The position numbers and the translations under genes were made by a program. From contig JBBHKE010003195.1 of assembly GCA_037447655.1 (NCBI GenBank), positions 1-32,500 on the forward strand: a stretch of DNA of 32,500 nt. The letters run 5' to 3'. Positions 8,803 to 19,388 of this stretch are shown in pieces; within the stretch, counting starts at the first letter, position 1, and each line of letters begins with the position of its first letter. Source of the stretch: Zygnema cylindricum. Its lineage: Eukaryota > Streptophyta > Zygnematophyceae > Zygnematales > Zygnemataceae. Under the pieces are notes generated by a model. It ran no database searches and was not told the origin of the DNA. It saw nothing but the letters and a program-made list of their open reading frames with translations.

Positions 8803-10125
8803 TCAAGAGGACGGGATGCAGGAGTGATGCGAACATTGGTCGCATTCGTCCCATACAAAGACAGGATTCCGAGAGGAGGACGAGAGGCAACCGGAGGAAT
8901 ATGATGGGGGATCGGCAAAATAGGTGAGGTGGAAAGTAGGCTCGTCTTCGAATCCCCGAATACAGCATGGAGCTACATTGATCTGATTTTCTTTAATTTT
9001 TCGACCGTCTTTCCTTTCCAGTGTCAAGACACCCTTATTGGAAACCTCCACCACTTTTAAGATCACCCTTCCCGCCGAAATGTCAGGAGTGTCCTTTTTC
9101 TGTTGCATCCGATACACAAAATCCTCATGTAGAGATCGCCGTTGATGCGGGACAAAATTCCCGCTCTGGCGTTGCGAATACGAGAGTTGATCTCGGTGCT
9201 GAGTTGCTTGTAAATTCCCCATGGCCAGAGGCATTTCCGGGTGAAACACCTTGGCCCTGTCGGCAATCAGTTTCTCCACCGTCCCCTTGCTTTCCATCTT
9301 TGGAAGAACCACAGCTTGGGCGGAGGTAGCGCCGGGTAGGATTGGATGTCGTCTGAACAAAATCAAATAAGGACTGTAGGAGTGGAGGGACGCTTGACGG
9401 CTGAACTTGTATCCCATGGAAATCGAAGGCACCCTTCTATCCCACTCTCTTAAATCCTCTTCCACAGCATATTTGCGCAGTGACCGCTTCACCGTCTGTA
9501 CGCACCTCTCGGCCAAACCGTCGGCTTGTGGGTGGTCTCGGTTGGTAAGCCGGTGGTTGATGAGGCACAATTCCAACAAGTAGGTGAATTCTCCCGCAAA
9601 TTTGGAGCCCTGGTCGGTCAAAACTTGGGTTGGGGCCCCAAATTAGGAGAACACTCTCTGCAAGAATGCGTCCGCAATCACCTTGGACTCCTTCCGGGGT
9701 AAGACCACCAATTCGATCAACTTGGAAAAATTCTCTATCATTACCAATACAAAGCGGTTCCCTTGTGTGCTGGTGGGGTGAGGACCTAGCAGATCCAGAG
9801 ACCACCAATAAAACATTCCACCGATTGGAAGGGAATGAAGGTGGGCGCCTCCCTTTTTGTCGAAAGCTGCTTTAACGCGGTCACATGGAGAGCACGTGTG
9901 CACAATCAGGTTGACTTGGGTCCGTAACCCGTGCCACCAGTATGATCTTGTGACCAAAGAGGTGGTACGAATCTGCCCAAAATGGCCACATTGTTCCTGG
10001 AGGCGAAAAATAAGAGTCTCCCTATCGGCTGGGGGAGGAAACACGTTCCTCATACAGTCTGCCCATTTTTGGATTAAAATGCCTCTCTCCCTTTCATACG
10101 CCCCCATTAGAGCTTGAACTCGCAA
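8803..10125 (-). pseudogene. Ty3/gypsy integrase
   Basis: The N-terminal part (10125 down to about 9646) has the zinc-binding module. C-G-H-F-G-Q-I-R-T is followed by H-T-C-S-P-C-D-R-V-K, with Gln where the first His is usual. The catalytic core then begins with D-L-L-G-P. The second catalytic Asp lies in L-T-D-Q-G-S-K-F and the Glu in P-Q-A-D-G-L-A-E-R. The C-terminal barrel-like part reads G-V-L-T-L-E-R-K-D-G and K-E-N-Q-I-N-V-A-P-C; I see no chromodomain. One in-frame TAA (complement of 9643-9645), just before F-G-A-P, splits an otherwise continuous frame. In life the enzyme inserts element cDNA into host DNA. It is followed by a polypurine tract at 8702-8715, as expected at the end of a gypsy pol. 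Confidence 0.85.
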
Positions 10126-10559
10126 TAACTACACTCCAGACAAATGGGAAAGAGGAAAACCTTGTTGGATAGATTGAAGTACATCAGGGTCATTCCAAAT
10201 ATCTTTACGTCTGTCTCCGATTGGTGCCTACCCCTCCATGTCTGCTGAGAAAGTTGACAATTCCCCCCATCATAGAGGAAGCCAAATAAAGGCAGAGGAA
10301 GCTCAAATAAGTCCCAAACTGATTTCCGGATCTTCATCTTGACGGGCCCCGATGGAATCCCTACTGGAAGGATCCGAATTTTTGCTAAGTCTGTCATCAT
10401 TTCCGTGGATTTCTCCGGCCCGATGGATGATGTCAAAATCATATTCTTGCAGTATTAACACCCATCTGGCAAGCTTGCGAGTGACCTTGTTGTTCTCCAT
10501 AATCCACTTGAGAGGTTGGTAATTTGTAATCAGAGTAAAATGGACTCCGTACTTTGTGT
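10126..10559 (-). pseudogene. Ty3/gypsy RNase H tail and linker, fused to copia RT
   Basis: The frame 10303-10559 carries the C-terminal signature of gypsy RNase H: T-N-Y-Q-P-L-K-W, then K-L-A-R-W-V-L-I-L-Q-E-Y-D-F-D-I-I-H-R-A-G, then D-R-L-S-K-N. The family degrades the RNA strand of the RNA-DNA hybrid; the N-terminal catalytic half and the gypsy reverse transcriptase are absent. Upstream on the same strand the frame continues without a stop into copia reverse transcriptase. The shared bases at the junction are CTTTGTGT (10552-10559). The linker 10126-10302 toward integrase has several stops but keeps W-N-D-P-D-V-L-Q, a common pre-integrase motif. Confidence 0.75.
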
Positions 10560-12939
10560 CTAACAGAGTTAGACAACCATTTGCTTCTTCAAGTCCAAAC
10601 CTTTTTAACATATTGCATATTGCTTCCTTTTGTGTCAATTTAATAATCCTTTTATCTCTATTTCTCTGGACTTGTATCCCTAAGATATACTTAGCCTCCC
10701 CTAAGTCTTTCATGTCAAATTCTTTGTTCAACTGTTCTTTAAGTTCACTAATTTTTTCTTTGGACTTAGAGATAATTAGTGGGTCATCTACATATACTGC
10801 TATGTAGATTATCTTTCCGTCTTTGTCTGGTAAAATGTAGATCGAGTGATCTGAACTAATTCTCTTGTATCCTAGTTCTGTTAGAAACTGATCCAATTTC
10901 AAATTTCATTGTCGGGGGGCTTGCTTTAGCCCATACAAAGCTTTAACTAATTTACATACTAGCCTTTCTTTTCCTGGTTCTATAAAACCTTCTGGTTGTT
11001 GCATGTAGATTTCCTCTTCAATTTCACCATTTAGAAAAGTTGTTTTAACGTCCATGTGATGGACCTCCATATTCTCTGAGGCAGCTATACTAAGTAATAT
11101 TCTCACAGATGGAAATCTGACGACTGGTGAGAAAGTCTCAGTAAAATCTATTCCTTCCTTTTGAGTATATCCTTTAGCTACTAACCTAGCTTTAAATCTG
11201 TCTATCGTATTATCATGGTTGAGTTTAAGTTTAAACACCCATTTACATCCAATGGCTTTCCTGTCTGCTGGTAATTCTACCAATTCCCAGGTCTGAGCAG
11301 ACATGATAGAGGTCATCTCTTCATTGATGGCTTCTTTCCATCTCTCACTATCTTTACAATTAAGTGCGTCCTGATACGTGAGAGGTTCTCCAGATTGAGA
11401 AGAAAAAGCGTATGCTATATTTGCATCTTTGTTCCTTGAACTAGTTCGTCTTCCTCCGGGAAATTCTGATGCTAGAATAGATGGTCGTGTATCAATTCTT
11501 TCCTTTGGTTTACAGACTATTTCTGGGACAATAACATCTTCCTCGTCTATTGTTTCTAATATCTCCTTTTCTTTAGTATTGTCTTTCTCGTGGTCTAGAT
11601 TTAGTAAGACATATTCTTGAACTGTATTCTGATTTTTTTCAATAAATGGATCAACTGACTGTCCTTCATCTTTTACTAAGATGTTTTTGGCTGCTTTCAC
11701 TACTTGAGTTTCTAGATCATAAATTCTATAACCTTTTGCTTCATCATCATATCCTAAAAGGATACTTGGAACTCCTTTTGGTTCCATCTTCCATTTTGTC
11801 CTGTCATTACTTAAACTAAACACTTTACTTCCATATACTTTGAAATGACGTACATCTGGGATTCTACCATGCCATAACTCAAATGGTGTTTTTCCTTCAG
11901 GGTTTGCTGAGGTACTTAGTCTGTTTTTGATATGATTTGCACAGTTAAGTGCTTCGGCCCAGAATTTGAGATCCACTCCTTGATCTGCCATCATACTGAT
12001 GGCACTCTCGGCAAAGGTCCGATTTAATCTTTCTGCAACACCATTCTGTGCTGGTGAATATGGTACAGTTAGCTGATGGTGTATCCCTTCCGTTTTTAGA
12101 AACTCACGAAATTCCGTGGACAAATATTCTCCACCGTTATCAGTTCTTAACTCAAGCATTGGTCGTCCTTGTTGTTTCTCGCATCGTGCTTTATACTCCT
12201 TGAAGATTCCAAAAGCTTCTGATTTCTGTTTAATAAAATATACTGTTGAAAACCTAGACCAATCATCAGTGAAGGTTATCATAAATCTTTTCCTTCCTAA
12301 TGACTCCTTGTTGGCTGGCCCCCAAATATCTGAGTGAATCACTCCTAAGACTGTTTCCGCTCTAGTGCTTGCAATTTTTGGAAAAGGTGGTGTATGAATT
12401 TTTCCTAAGGAACATCCATCGCATGTCCTGATTTCTGATTCCGCCTTGTAATCTAATCCTTTGACTACTCGTTGTCTTCGCATTTTTTCTAATTTTTCAT
12501 AATTAGTGTGACCCATTCTTTTATGCCACAGTTCCATTTCTGACATTACACGTGTATACAGGCCATACGAATTTTTTATATTATCTCCAAGTGTTATCCT
12601 AAACATATTGTTGTAACCTATTTCTCCTTCTAAAATATCTTTCCCATCTTTGCTTACTATCTGTTTATTTCCCTCCATAACTATTCTGTATCCCTTTTTT
12701 ACAGCTAAAGATGTAGAGAACAGATTTCTTTTGAAATCTGGAACAAATAATACATTCTCAAGCATCCTAGGAAATACTTCTTTTCCTATTTTAGCTGACA
12801 GAATTACTCTTCCTTTCTGTTTGGCAATTTCTGTAGTTCCATTCCCACAGAAAATTTTGATGGGAGATATATTCTCGAGAGATATGAACTGTTCTTGGTC
12901 TTTGCAGATATGCATGGCGCTCCCGAGTCCATTATCCAC
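10552..12939 (-). pseudogene. Copia A1 pol: integrase and partial reverse transcriptase
   Basis: A 677-codon frame (12939-10906) holds the pre-integrase zinc module (His139, His144, Cys173, Cys176). It also has the full D-D-E integrase triad (Asp204 in H-S-D-I-W-G-P, Asp267 in R-T-D-N-G-G-E-Y, Glu303 in N-G-V-A-E-R-L-N-R) and the start of reverse transcriptase with its first catalytic Asp630 (M-D-V-K-T-T-F-L-N-G). It stops at TGA after A-P-R-Q, where sister copy A2 has TGG (Trp): a single G-to-A change on the element's strand. The same frame continues below it with Y-V-D-D. At 10552-10559 copia sequence ends inside reverse transcriptase and gypsy RNase H follows in frame. The copia RNase H, polypurine tract and 3' LTR are missing. 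A2 matches this region at about 98% by eye. Confidence 0.92.
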
Positions 12940-13883
12940 TCCACCTTGTTGTTTTCTGTGATGGTGCTGAAACAGTAGAGGTCTGACGGATAAACAGCGA
13001 CTTCAGTTTCAGTAACTTCTTCCTTTTCAGTAAGTAAGATCTCTTTATGAGGTCTTCCATTTGCTCCAGCTGATCGCCTCATCGGACACTCAGACTTCCA
13101 GTGTCCTATTTCCCCGCATACAAAACATGGAAATTTGAATTTTCCATTTGTATTGCTTCCACCCCCCCCAGGGTTAATTTGCCATTTCTTCTTGTTTTGT
13201 GCATTAAGTGCTTGAGTTTGAGATCCACCCCCTCCCATAATCTTAATACTGGATTCTTCTACTAGAATGAGACCTAGTGCCTGTGACCACTTCCAAGTAC
13301 TGCTATTCTTTATCTGTAGTTGCTGTAACACATTCCTGTATTCTATTGGTAGCCTGCACACTAACTGAAACACTTGTTCTTGAACGGGATATACTTTCCC
13401 TGTTCCAGCTGCTTCAGTGTACAAACGTTGAAATCCATTAGCATAGTCTATGATAGATCCTCCATTATAACTATACCTACTTATCTCCTGATCAATCAAA
13501 GTCTGTTGATGCAACGATGAAATCTGATAAGTTTCTTCTAGCTCTTTCCACACCTCTGTTGCCTGTGAAAACCACATGCATGTTATAGCTATATCTTCAC
13601 TGATGCATGCAAATAAAATGTTTCTAACTTTTATGTTTTCTAGCGCTACCTCACTAGAAGTTGCAGAGGATGCTTGAGCCTTTCCTTTGGCTGCAGTTTT
13701 CTCTCCAGCCTCCTCTTCAACCGCTGCTTTTGCCGGTCGTGAGAAGGAGCTGTCGACCACATGTAGGAGTCCTTTCTCCTCCAAGTATCCGGCCATAAGT
13801 ACTCGCCAATATAGGTACTTCGTTCCATTGAAGACAGGTATCTTTGGGCGTGGGCCCATAACCTGAGACTCAGAATTTTCCAT
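12921..13883 (-). pseudogene. Copia A1 gag and protease start
   Basis: The frame starts at ATG 13883, which lies inside the LTR (LTR boundary 13864). It runs through the primer-binding site as Q-V-M-G-P. The early I-P-V-F-N-G-T-K-Y-L-Y-W is the usual beginning of copia capsid. A zinc knuckle C-F-V-C-G-E-I-G-H-W-K-S-E-C (CX2CX4HX4C) follows near 13126-13085. The protease motif W-I-M-D-S-G-A is reached at about 12940-12921 and the frame is then lost. A one-base deletion directly after the active-site triplet puts M-H-I-C-K-D in the other frame, continuous with pol. This is a disabling frameshift in the protease; the usual copia arrangement is a single gag-pol frame. Confidence 0.9.
13846..13863 (-). 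other. Copia A1 primer-binding site (half-tRNA type)
   Basis: The minus strand reads GGTTATGGGCCCACGCCC directly after the LTR end ...TCTCA. GGTTATGGGCCC is the primer site known from Drosophila copia, complementary to the anticodon arm of initiator-Met tRNA rather than its 3' end. The 14-nt core GGTTATGGGCCCAC matches the plant form of that arm as I remember it. It also encodes V-M-G-P of Gag. Confidence 0.8.
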
Positions 13884-14506
13884 TCTGAGTGATCAGGCAG
13901 CTAAGCTACCCAAACCTGCTTTTCCTTGGCACACCTTAGTTCAAAACCTATGTACTGAACTGTCACCTATGACACAGCACCAGAGTCACTTAACTCAGTC
14001 AAATACTCTCAGATTTGACAGAGCTAGATATTTACCATGCACAAAGCTACCTGCAAAGATTCATCACACTTGGTTCACACAGCAAGAAGTTCTTGCATAA
14101 AAAAAAACACAAGGTAATGTTTCTAAGCCTACTGCAAAGTGATAACTTCCTAAGCTATGTACTCTACTTTTATACACTGAGACGTTCTACCTACTCTTGT
14201 ACTACAGTCCAAGAACGTACGTTCTTCAGACGTTCCACCCACTAAGTTAAGTAGGTACGGATAAACTTTAACTCGGTTGGTCAGATGACGCGCCAATGTT
14301 TGACTTTTCAACCGAATATTTTCTTAACTGACGTCTGTTGGTTTTGACAAGACTAACGGCCGGAATAGTCTTAGTTGTGAATTCGGTATTTTCTGTTGGT
14401 ACGGTTAGGTCAGTCTTCATTAATTTTGGTACGTATTACAATAATCTCTTCCTAAAATATTCTAAGTCCTTAAACCTCCCCTCACAGATAGAAGTTATTT
14501 TCAACA
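13864..14506 (-). repeat. Family A LTR shared by A1 (5') and A2 (3')
   Basis: This 643-bp LTR (TGTTGA...TCTCA on the minus strand) has the A2 polypurine tract AAGGGGAG immediately before it (14507-14514) and the A1 primer site immediately after it. It therefore serves as 3' LTR of one element and 5' LTR of the next. A TATAAAAG box is the complement of 14167-14174. The start-region hairpin is at 14142-14158 (one mismatch) and the palindrome at 14211-14226. The gag ATG (13881-13883) lies 20 bases inside its downstream end. Confidence 0.9.
14211..14226. promoter_or_regulatory. 16-bp palindrome, family A LTR
   Basis: Perfect AAGAACGTACGTTCTT, at the same place in the LTR as at 8070-8085. Confidence 0.55.
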
Positions 14507-14514
14507 CTCCCCTT
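14507..14514 (-). other. Copia A2 polypurine tract
   Basis: AAGGGGAG on the minus strand abuts the TGTTGA LTR start. This is the standard copia arrangement and fixes the LTR boundary. Confidence 0.8.
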
Positions 14515-14519
14515 AACTT

Positions 14520-17320
14520 CTATCTTTCTATAAGTTTGCATGACCCTCTACAGAAGATAAGTTTTGGAGAAGGTAAAGCCTTTGTTAACATATCTGCAAC
14601 CATAAGGGAGTCTGGTAAATGTTGCATCTGAATCACTCTATTCTGAATATTTTCCCTAACAAAACCGAGTCTTATATCAATGTGCTTACGTTTAAAATGA
14701 TGTTTCGGATTTTGTGCAATTGCTATGGCTGCTTGATTGTCACAGAATAATATTCAAGTTCCTTTAAGATATCGTAGAACTCGTTTGGCCATTTCCCAAT
14801 CAGTTTTTGTAAGGTTTTGAAGTTTTCTGCTGAGTATTCCTACAGCTACTGCAATATCGGGACGGGTGCAGTTCATAAAGTATATGAGACTGCCAACTAC
14901 TTCCCGATATGGCATAGTGAGCTTAGTCTCTTCTTCTACATCTTGGTCTGGTGTCTCTTCTCCTTTCTTTGTGTTTAACGGAGTTAGACAACCATTTGCT
15001 TCTTCAAGTCCAAACCTTTTTAACATGTTACCTATTGCTTCCTTTTGTGTCAATTTAATAATCCCTTTATCTCTATTTCTTTGGACTTGTATCCCTAAGA
15101 TATACTTAGCCTCCCCTAAGTCTTTCATGTCAAATTCTTTGTTCAACTGTTCTTTAAGTTCACTAATTTTTTCTTTGGACTTAGAGATAATTAGTAGGTC
15201 ATCTACATATACTGCTATGTAGATTATCTTTCCGTCTTTGTCTGGTAAAATGTAGATCGAGTGATCTGAACTAATTCTCTTGTATCCTAGTTCTGTTAGA
15301 AACTGATCCAATTTCAAATTCCATTGTCGGGGGGCTTGCTTTAGCCCATACAAAGCTTTAACTAATTTACATACTAGCCTTTCTTTTCCTGGTTCTATAA
15401 AACCTTCTGGTTGTTGCATGTAGATTTCCTCTTCAATTTCACCATTTAGAAAAGTTGTTTTAACGTCCATGTGATGGACCTCCATATTCTCTGAGGCAGC
15501 TATACTAAGTAATATTCTCACAGATGGAAATCTGACGACTGGTGAGAAAGTCTCAGTAAAATCTATTCCTTCCTTTTGAGTATATCCTTTAGCTACTAAC
15601 CTAGCTTTAAATTTGTCTATCGTAATATCATGGTTGAGTTTAAGTTTAAACACCCATTTACATCCAATGGCTTTCCTGTGTGCTGGTAATTTTACCAATT
15701 CCCAGGTCTGAGCAGACATGATAGAGGTCATCTCTTCATTGATGGCTTCTTTCCATCTCTCACTATCTTTACAATTAAGTGCGTCCTGATACGTGAGAGG
15801 TTCTCCAGATTGAGAAGAAAAAACGTATGCTATATTTGCATCTTTGTTCCTTGAACTAGTTCGTCTTCCTCCGGGAAATTCTGATGCTAGAATAGATGGT
15901 CGTGTATCAATTCTTTCCTTTGGTTTACAGACTATTTCTGGGACAATAACATCTTCCTCGTCTATTGTTTCTATTATCTCCTTTTCTTTAGTATTGTCTT
16001 TCTCGTGGTCTAGATCTAGTAAGACATATTCTTAAACTGTATTCTGATTTTTTTCAATAAATGGATCAACTGACTGTCCTTCATCTTTTACTAAGATGTT
16101 TCTGGCTGCTTTCACTACTTGAGTTTCTAGATCATAAATTCTATAACCTTTTGCTTCATCATCATATCATAAAAGGATACTTGGAACTCCTTTTGGTTCC
16201 ATCTTCCATTTTGTCCTGTCATTACTTAAACTAAACACTTTACTTCCAAATACTTTGAAATGACGTACATCTGGGATTCTACCATGCCATAACTCAAATG
16301 GTGTTTTTCCTTCAGGGTTTGCTGAGGTACTTAGTCTGTTTTTGATATGATTTGCACAGTTAAGTGCTTCGGCCCAGAACTTGAGATCCACTCCTTGATC
16401 TGCCATCATACTGATGGCACTCTCGGCAAGGGTCCGATTTAATCTTTCTGCAACACCATTCTGTGCTGGTGAATATGGTACAGTTAGCTGATGGTGTATC
16501 CCTTCCGTTTTTAGAAACTCACGAAATTCCGTGGACAAATATTCTCCACCGTTATCAGTTCTTAACTCAAGTATTGGTCGTCCTTGTTGTTTCTCGCATC
16601 GTGCTTTATACTCCTTGAAGACTCCAAAAGCTTCTGATTTCTGTTTAATAAAATATACTGTAGAAAACCTAGACCAATCATCAGTGAAGGTTATCATAAA
16701 TCTTTTCCTTCCTAATGACTCTTTCTTGGCAGGCCCCCAAATATCTGAGTGAATCACTCCTAAGACTGTTTCCGCTCTAGTGCTTGCAATTTTTGGAAAA
16801 GGTGGTGTATGAATTTTTCCTAAGGAACATCCATTGCATGTCCTGTTTTCTGATTCTGCCTTGTAATCTAATCCTTTGACTACTCCTTGTCTTCGCATTT
16901 TTTCTAATTTTTCATAATTAGTGTGACCCATTCTTTTATGCCACAGTTCCATTTCTGACATAACACGCGTATACAGGCCATACGAATTTTTTATATTATC
17001 TCCAAGTGTTATCCTAAACATATTGTTGTAACCTATTTCTCCTTCTAAAATATCTTTCCCATCTTTGCTTACTATCTGTTTTTTACCCTCCATAACTATT
17101 CTGTATCCCTTTTTTACAGCTAAAGATGTAGAGAACATATTTCTTTTGAAATCTGGAACAAATAATACATTTTAAGCATCTTATGAAATACTTCTTTTCC
17201 TATTTTAGCTGACAGAATTACTCTTCCTTTCTGTTTGGCAATTTTTTTAGGTCTATTGTAACAAAAAAAATTGATCGAAGATATACTCTCGAGAGATACG
17301 ATTGTTCTTGGTCTTTGCAA
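14520..17320 (-). pseudogene. Copia A2 pol: integrase, reverse transcriptase, truncated RNase H
   Basis: The integrase frame 17138-16170 keeps the D-D-E residues (about Asp132, Asp195, Glu231 of that frame). Reverse transcriptase in 15731-14757 keeps M-D-V-K-T-T-F and Y-V-D-D (residues 175-178). Two in-frame stops lie between them: TGA (complement of 16167-16169; Gly in A1) and TAA (complement of about 16033-16035). After R-V-L-R-Y-L-K-G-T the frame meets TGA and jumps straight to L-F-C-D-N-Q-A-A-I-A. Roughly 110 residues of RNase H, including its first catalytic Asp and Glu, are deleted; the tail A-D-M-L-T-K-A-L-P ends at a stop at 14520. Upstream (17320-17120) the protease-integrase linker is frameshifted. 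A deletion of about 27 bases near 17321 removes the protease D-S-G-A motif. Confidence 0.9.
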
Positions 17321-17391
17321 ATCAACTCCACCTTGTTGTTTTCTGTGATAGTGTTCAAATAATAGAGGTTTAACGGATAAACAACGACTTT

Positions 17392-17396
17392 AATTT
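17392..17396 (+). repeat. Left target duplication of the solo LTR in A2
   Basis: AATTT here and AGTTT at 18517-18521. The uninterrupted copy A1 has AGTTT at this site, so one base has changed since insertion. Confidence 0.7.
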
Positions 17397-18516
17397 TGTA
17401 TTTCTATGGGCTCTATTACCACACAGAATTCGCAGGTCCAAAGAATCTAATCTAGATAGTGCCGACTCCAAGTTTATATAAAACCGAATGATTCAACCCT
17501 TGACAATCAGAACCCCATTACAACTTAACCCTTGTGAAATAAGACTTTCTATGTGCTCAGTTCCACCACCGAATGCAAAGTTAGAATATGAGTTTTGGAT
17601 AACATTCCCCATTTTGACTTTCCGTTAAAACTGCAACCACCCTGGCAGGCAAACACTTTGAGTGATACACCCTTGTGTAGCCTGGACTCCTCTGAGTCCG
17701 CAGTATAAATAATCACTGAAAATGGTCAACCGAGATGATAGTTATGGCTGGTCAAAGTTTGCCTTTTATAGAAGATGCTCTCTAAGAGAGGTGGCTACCT
17801 ACCCAAAATATTATAAGTCTTAAACCCCTCTCTAAACCCCCTAGTACTGAGGTAGTGACCAATCACAAGAATGTATTATATAATAAAGTACAAATGACAG
17901 AGTACTTTCTGTACGGACAGTGTATGACGTCGCCATAATGCGACATTTGTCACATTCGGATTTGTTGTCTATCGTTCCAGAGATTCCGTAAACCCATATA
18001 ACATTGCCACGTGTCATCCGGAGTGGCAGAGTGCGCAAACCACCAAATTGTCCTTTTCACGAAGCCGCCGCTAACCATGGCCGTCCGATTCATATCAATA
18101 TGTCTACGGACCGTCGAAGAAATGTCGTTACTATTTGTTTCGTCGTGCACTAATATTACAAATGTTTCATGCCTATAAACCGTAATCTAGTTAAATGGGA
18201 AAACCTACGTTACATGTTTAAATACATATCAGCCCAGTTGTAACTTGGATGCTAGATAAGGCGGGACCAAAGAGGCAACGGTTGATTCTGCGGTAGGTGC
18301 ATGGATCAATTTCTAAGTCCATCAAGTACCTTTTGGTAAATCTACCTAATTCACCCTTGTCTTCTCTAGTGAGCTTTAGGCAGCCATGGCTCTAGCTCTT
18401 TATCCAGCCTTTAGTGACTACGACAAGTGTGGGGGCTTGGAGAGGGGAGTTAGAGGCAAACTGCCTCTGCTCTTTTATATCCTAATACAGACCTAGAAAA
18501 TACTCAAATATCAACA
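17397..18516 (-). mobile_element. Solo LTR (1,120 bp) related to copia family C, inserted in A2 gag
   Basis: A1 has no counterpart to this block; flanking A2 sequence aligns to A1 directly on both sides. It starts TG and ends CA on either strand and is flanked by a 5-bp duplication (4/5 identical). The stretch 17620-17890 aligns with the LTR before the family C gag (21840-22097), including the cassette CCACCCTGGCA...ACACCCTT.TGTAGCCT. A TATAAAAGGC box is the complement of 17761-17770. A 6-bp stem hairpin (GGACTC-CTCT-GAGTCC, 17684-17699) lies downstream of it. No protein-coding sequence is seen; the open frames within are short. Confidence 0.8.
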
Positions 18517-18521
18517 AGTTT

Positions 18522-19388
18522 TGCGAAATTCTTCCTTTTCGGTAAGTAGGATCTCTTTCTGAGGTCTTCCGTTTTTCCCAGCTGATCGCTTCATTAGACA
18601 CTCAGACTTCCAGTGTCCTATTTTCCCGCATACAAAACATGGAAATTTGAACTTTCCATTAGTATTGCTTCCACCCCCTCCCCCCCAGGGTTAGTTTGCC
18701 ATTTCTTCTTGTATTGTGTTTGATTTTCAGATCAACCCCCTCCAATAATCTTAATACTAGATTTTTCTACTAGAATGAGACCTAGTGCTTGTGACCACTT
18801 CCAAGTTATCATATTTTTAGTCTGCAACTGCTGTAACACATTCCTGTATTCTATTGGTAGGCTGCACACTAAGTGAAACACTTGTTCTTGAACGGGGTAT
18901 ACTTTCCCTCTTCCAGTTGCTTCAGTGTACAAACGTTGAAATCCATTAGCATAGTCTATGATTTATCCTCCATTTTAAACATACCTACTTATCTCTTGAT
19001 CAATCAAAGTCTGTTGATGCAATGATAAAATCTGATAAGTTCCTTCTAGCTCTTCCCACACTTGTGCCTATGAAAACCACATGCATGTTACAGTAATATC
19101 TTCACTAATGCATGTAAATAAAATGTTTCTTACTTTTATGTTTTTTAGCGCTACCTCACTAGAAGATGCAGAGGATGCTTGAGCCTTCCCTTTCGCTGCA
19201 GTTTTCTTTCCAGCCTCCTTTTCAACCGCTGCTTTTGCCAGTCGTGAGAAAGAGCTATCAACCACATGTAGGAGTTCTGTCTTTTTCAAGTATCCGAACA
19301 TATGTACTCGCCAATATAGGTAATTTGTTCCATTGAAGACACGAATCTTTGGGCTTGGGTCCATAACCTGAAACTCACAATTATCCAT
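18522..19388 (-). pseudogene. Copia A2 gag, split by the solo LTR
   Basis: The N-terminal frame 19388-19068 aligns to A1 Gag at about 80% (M-D-N-C-E-F-Q-V-M-D-P start, then N-G-T-N-Y-L-Y-W). After a frameshift, 18932-18732 matches the A1 middle part (Y-P-V-Q-E-Q-V-F). A zinc knuckle C-F-V-C-G-K-I-G-H-W-K-S-E-C survives near 18640-18599. The rest of gag and the protease lie beyond the inserted LTR (17397-18516). This half of A2 is far more diverged from A1 than the pol half. Confidence 0.85.
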
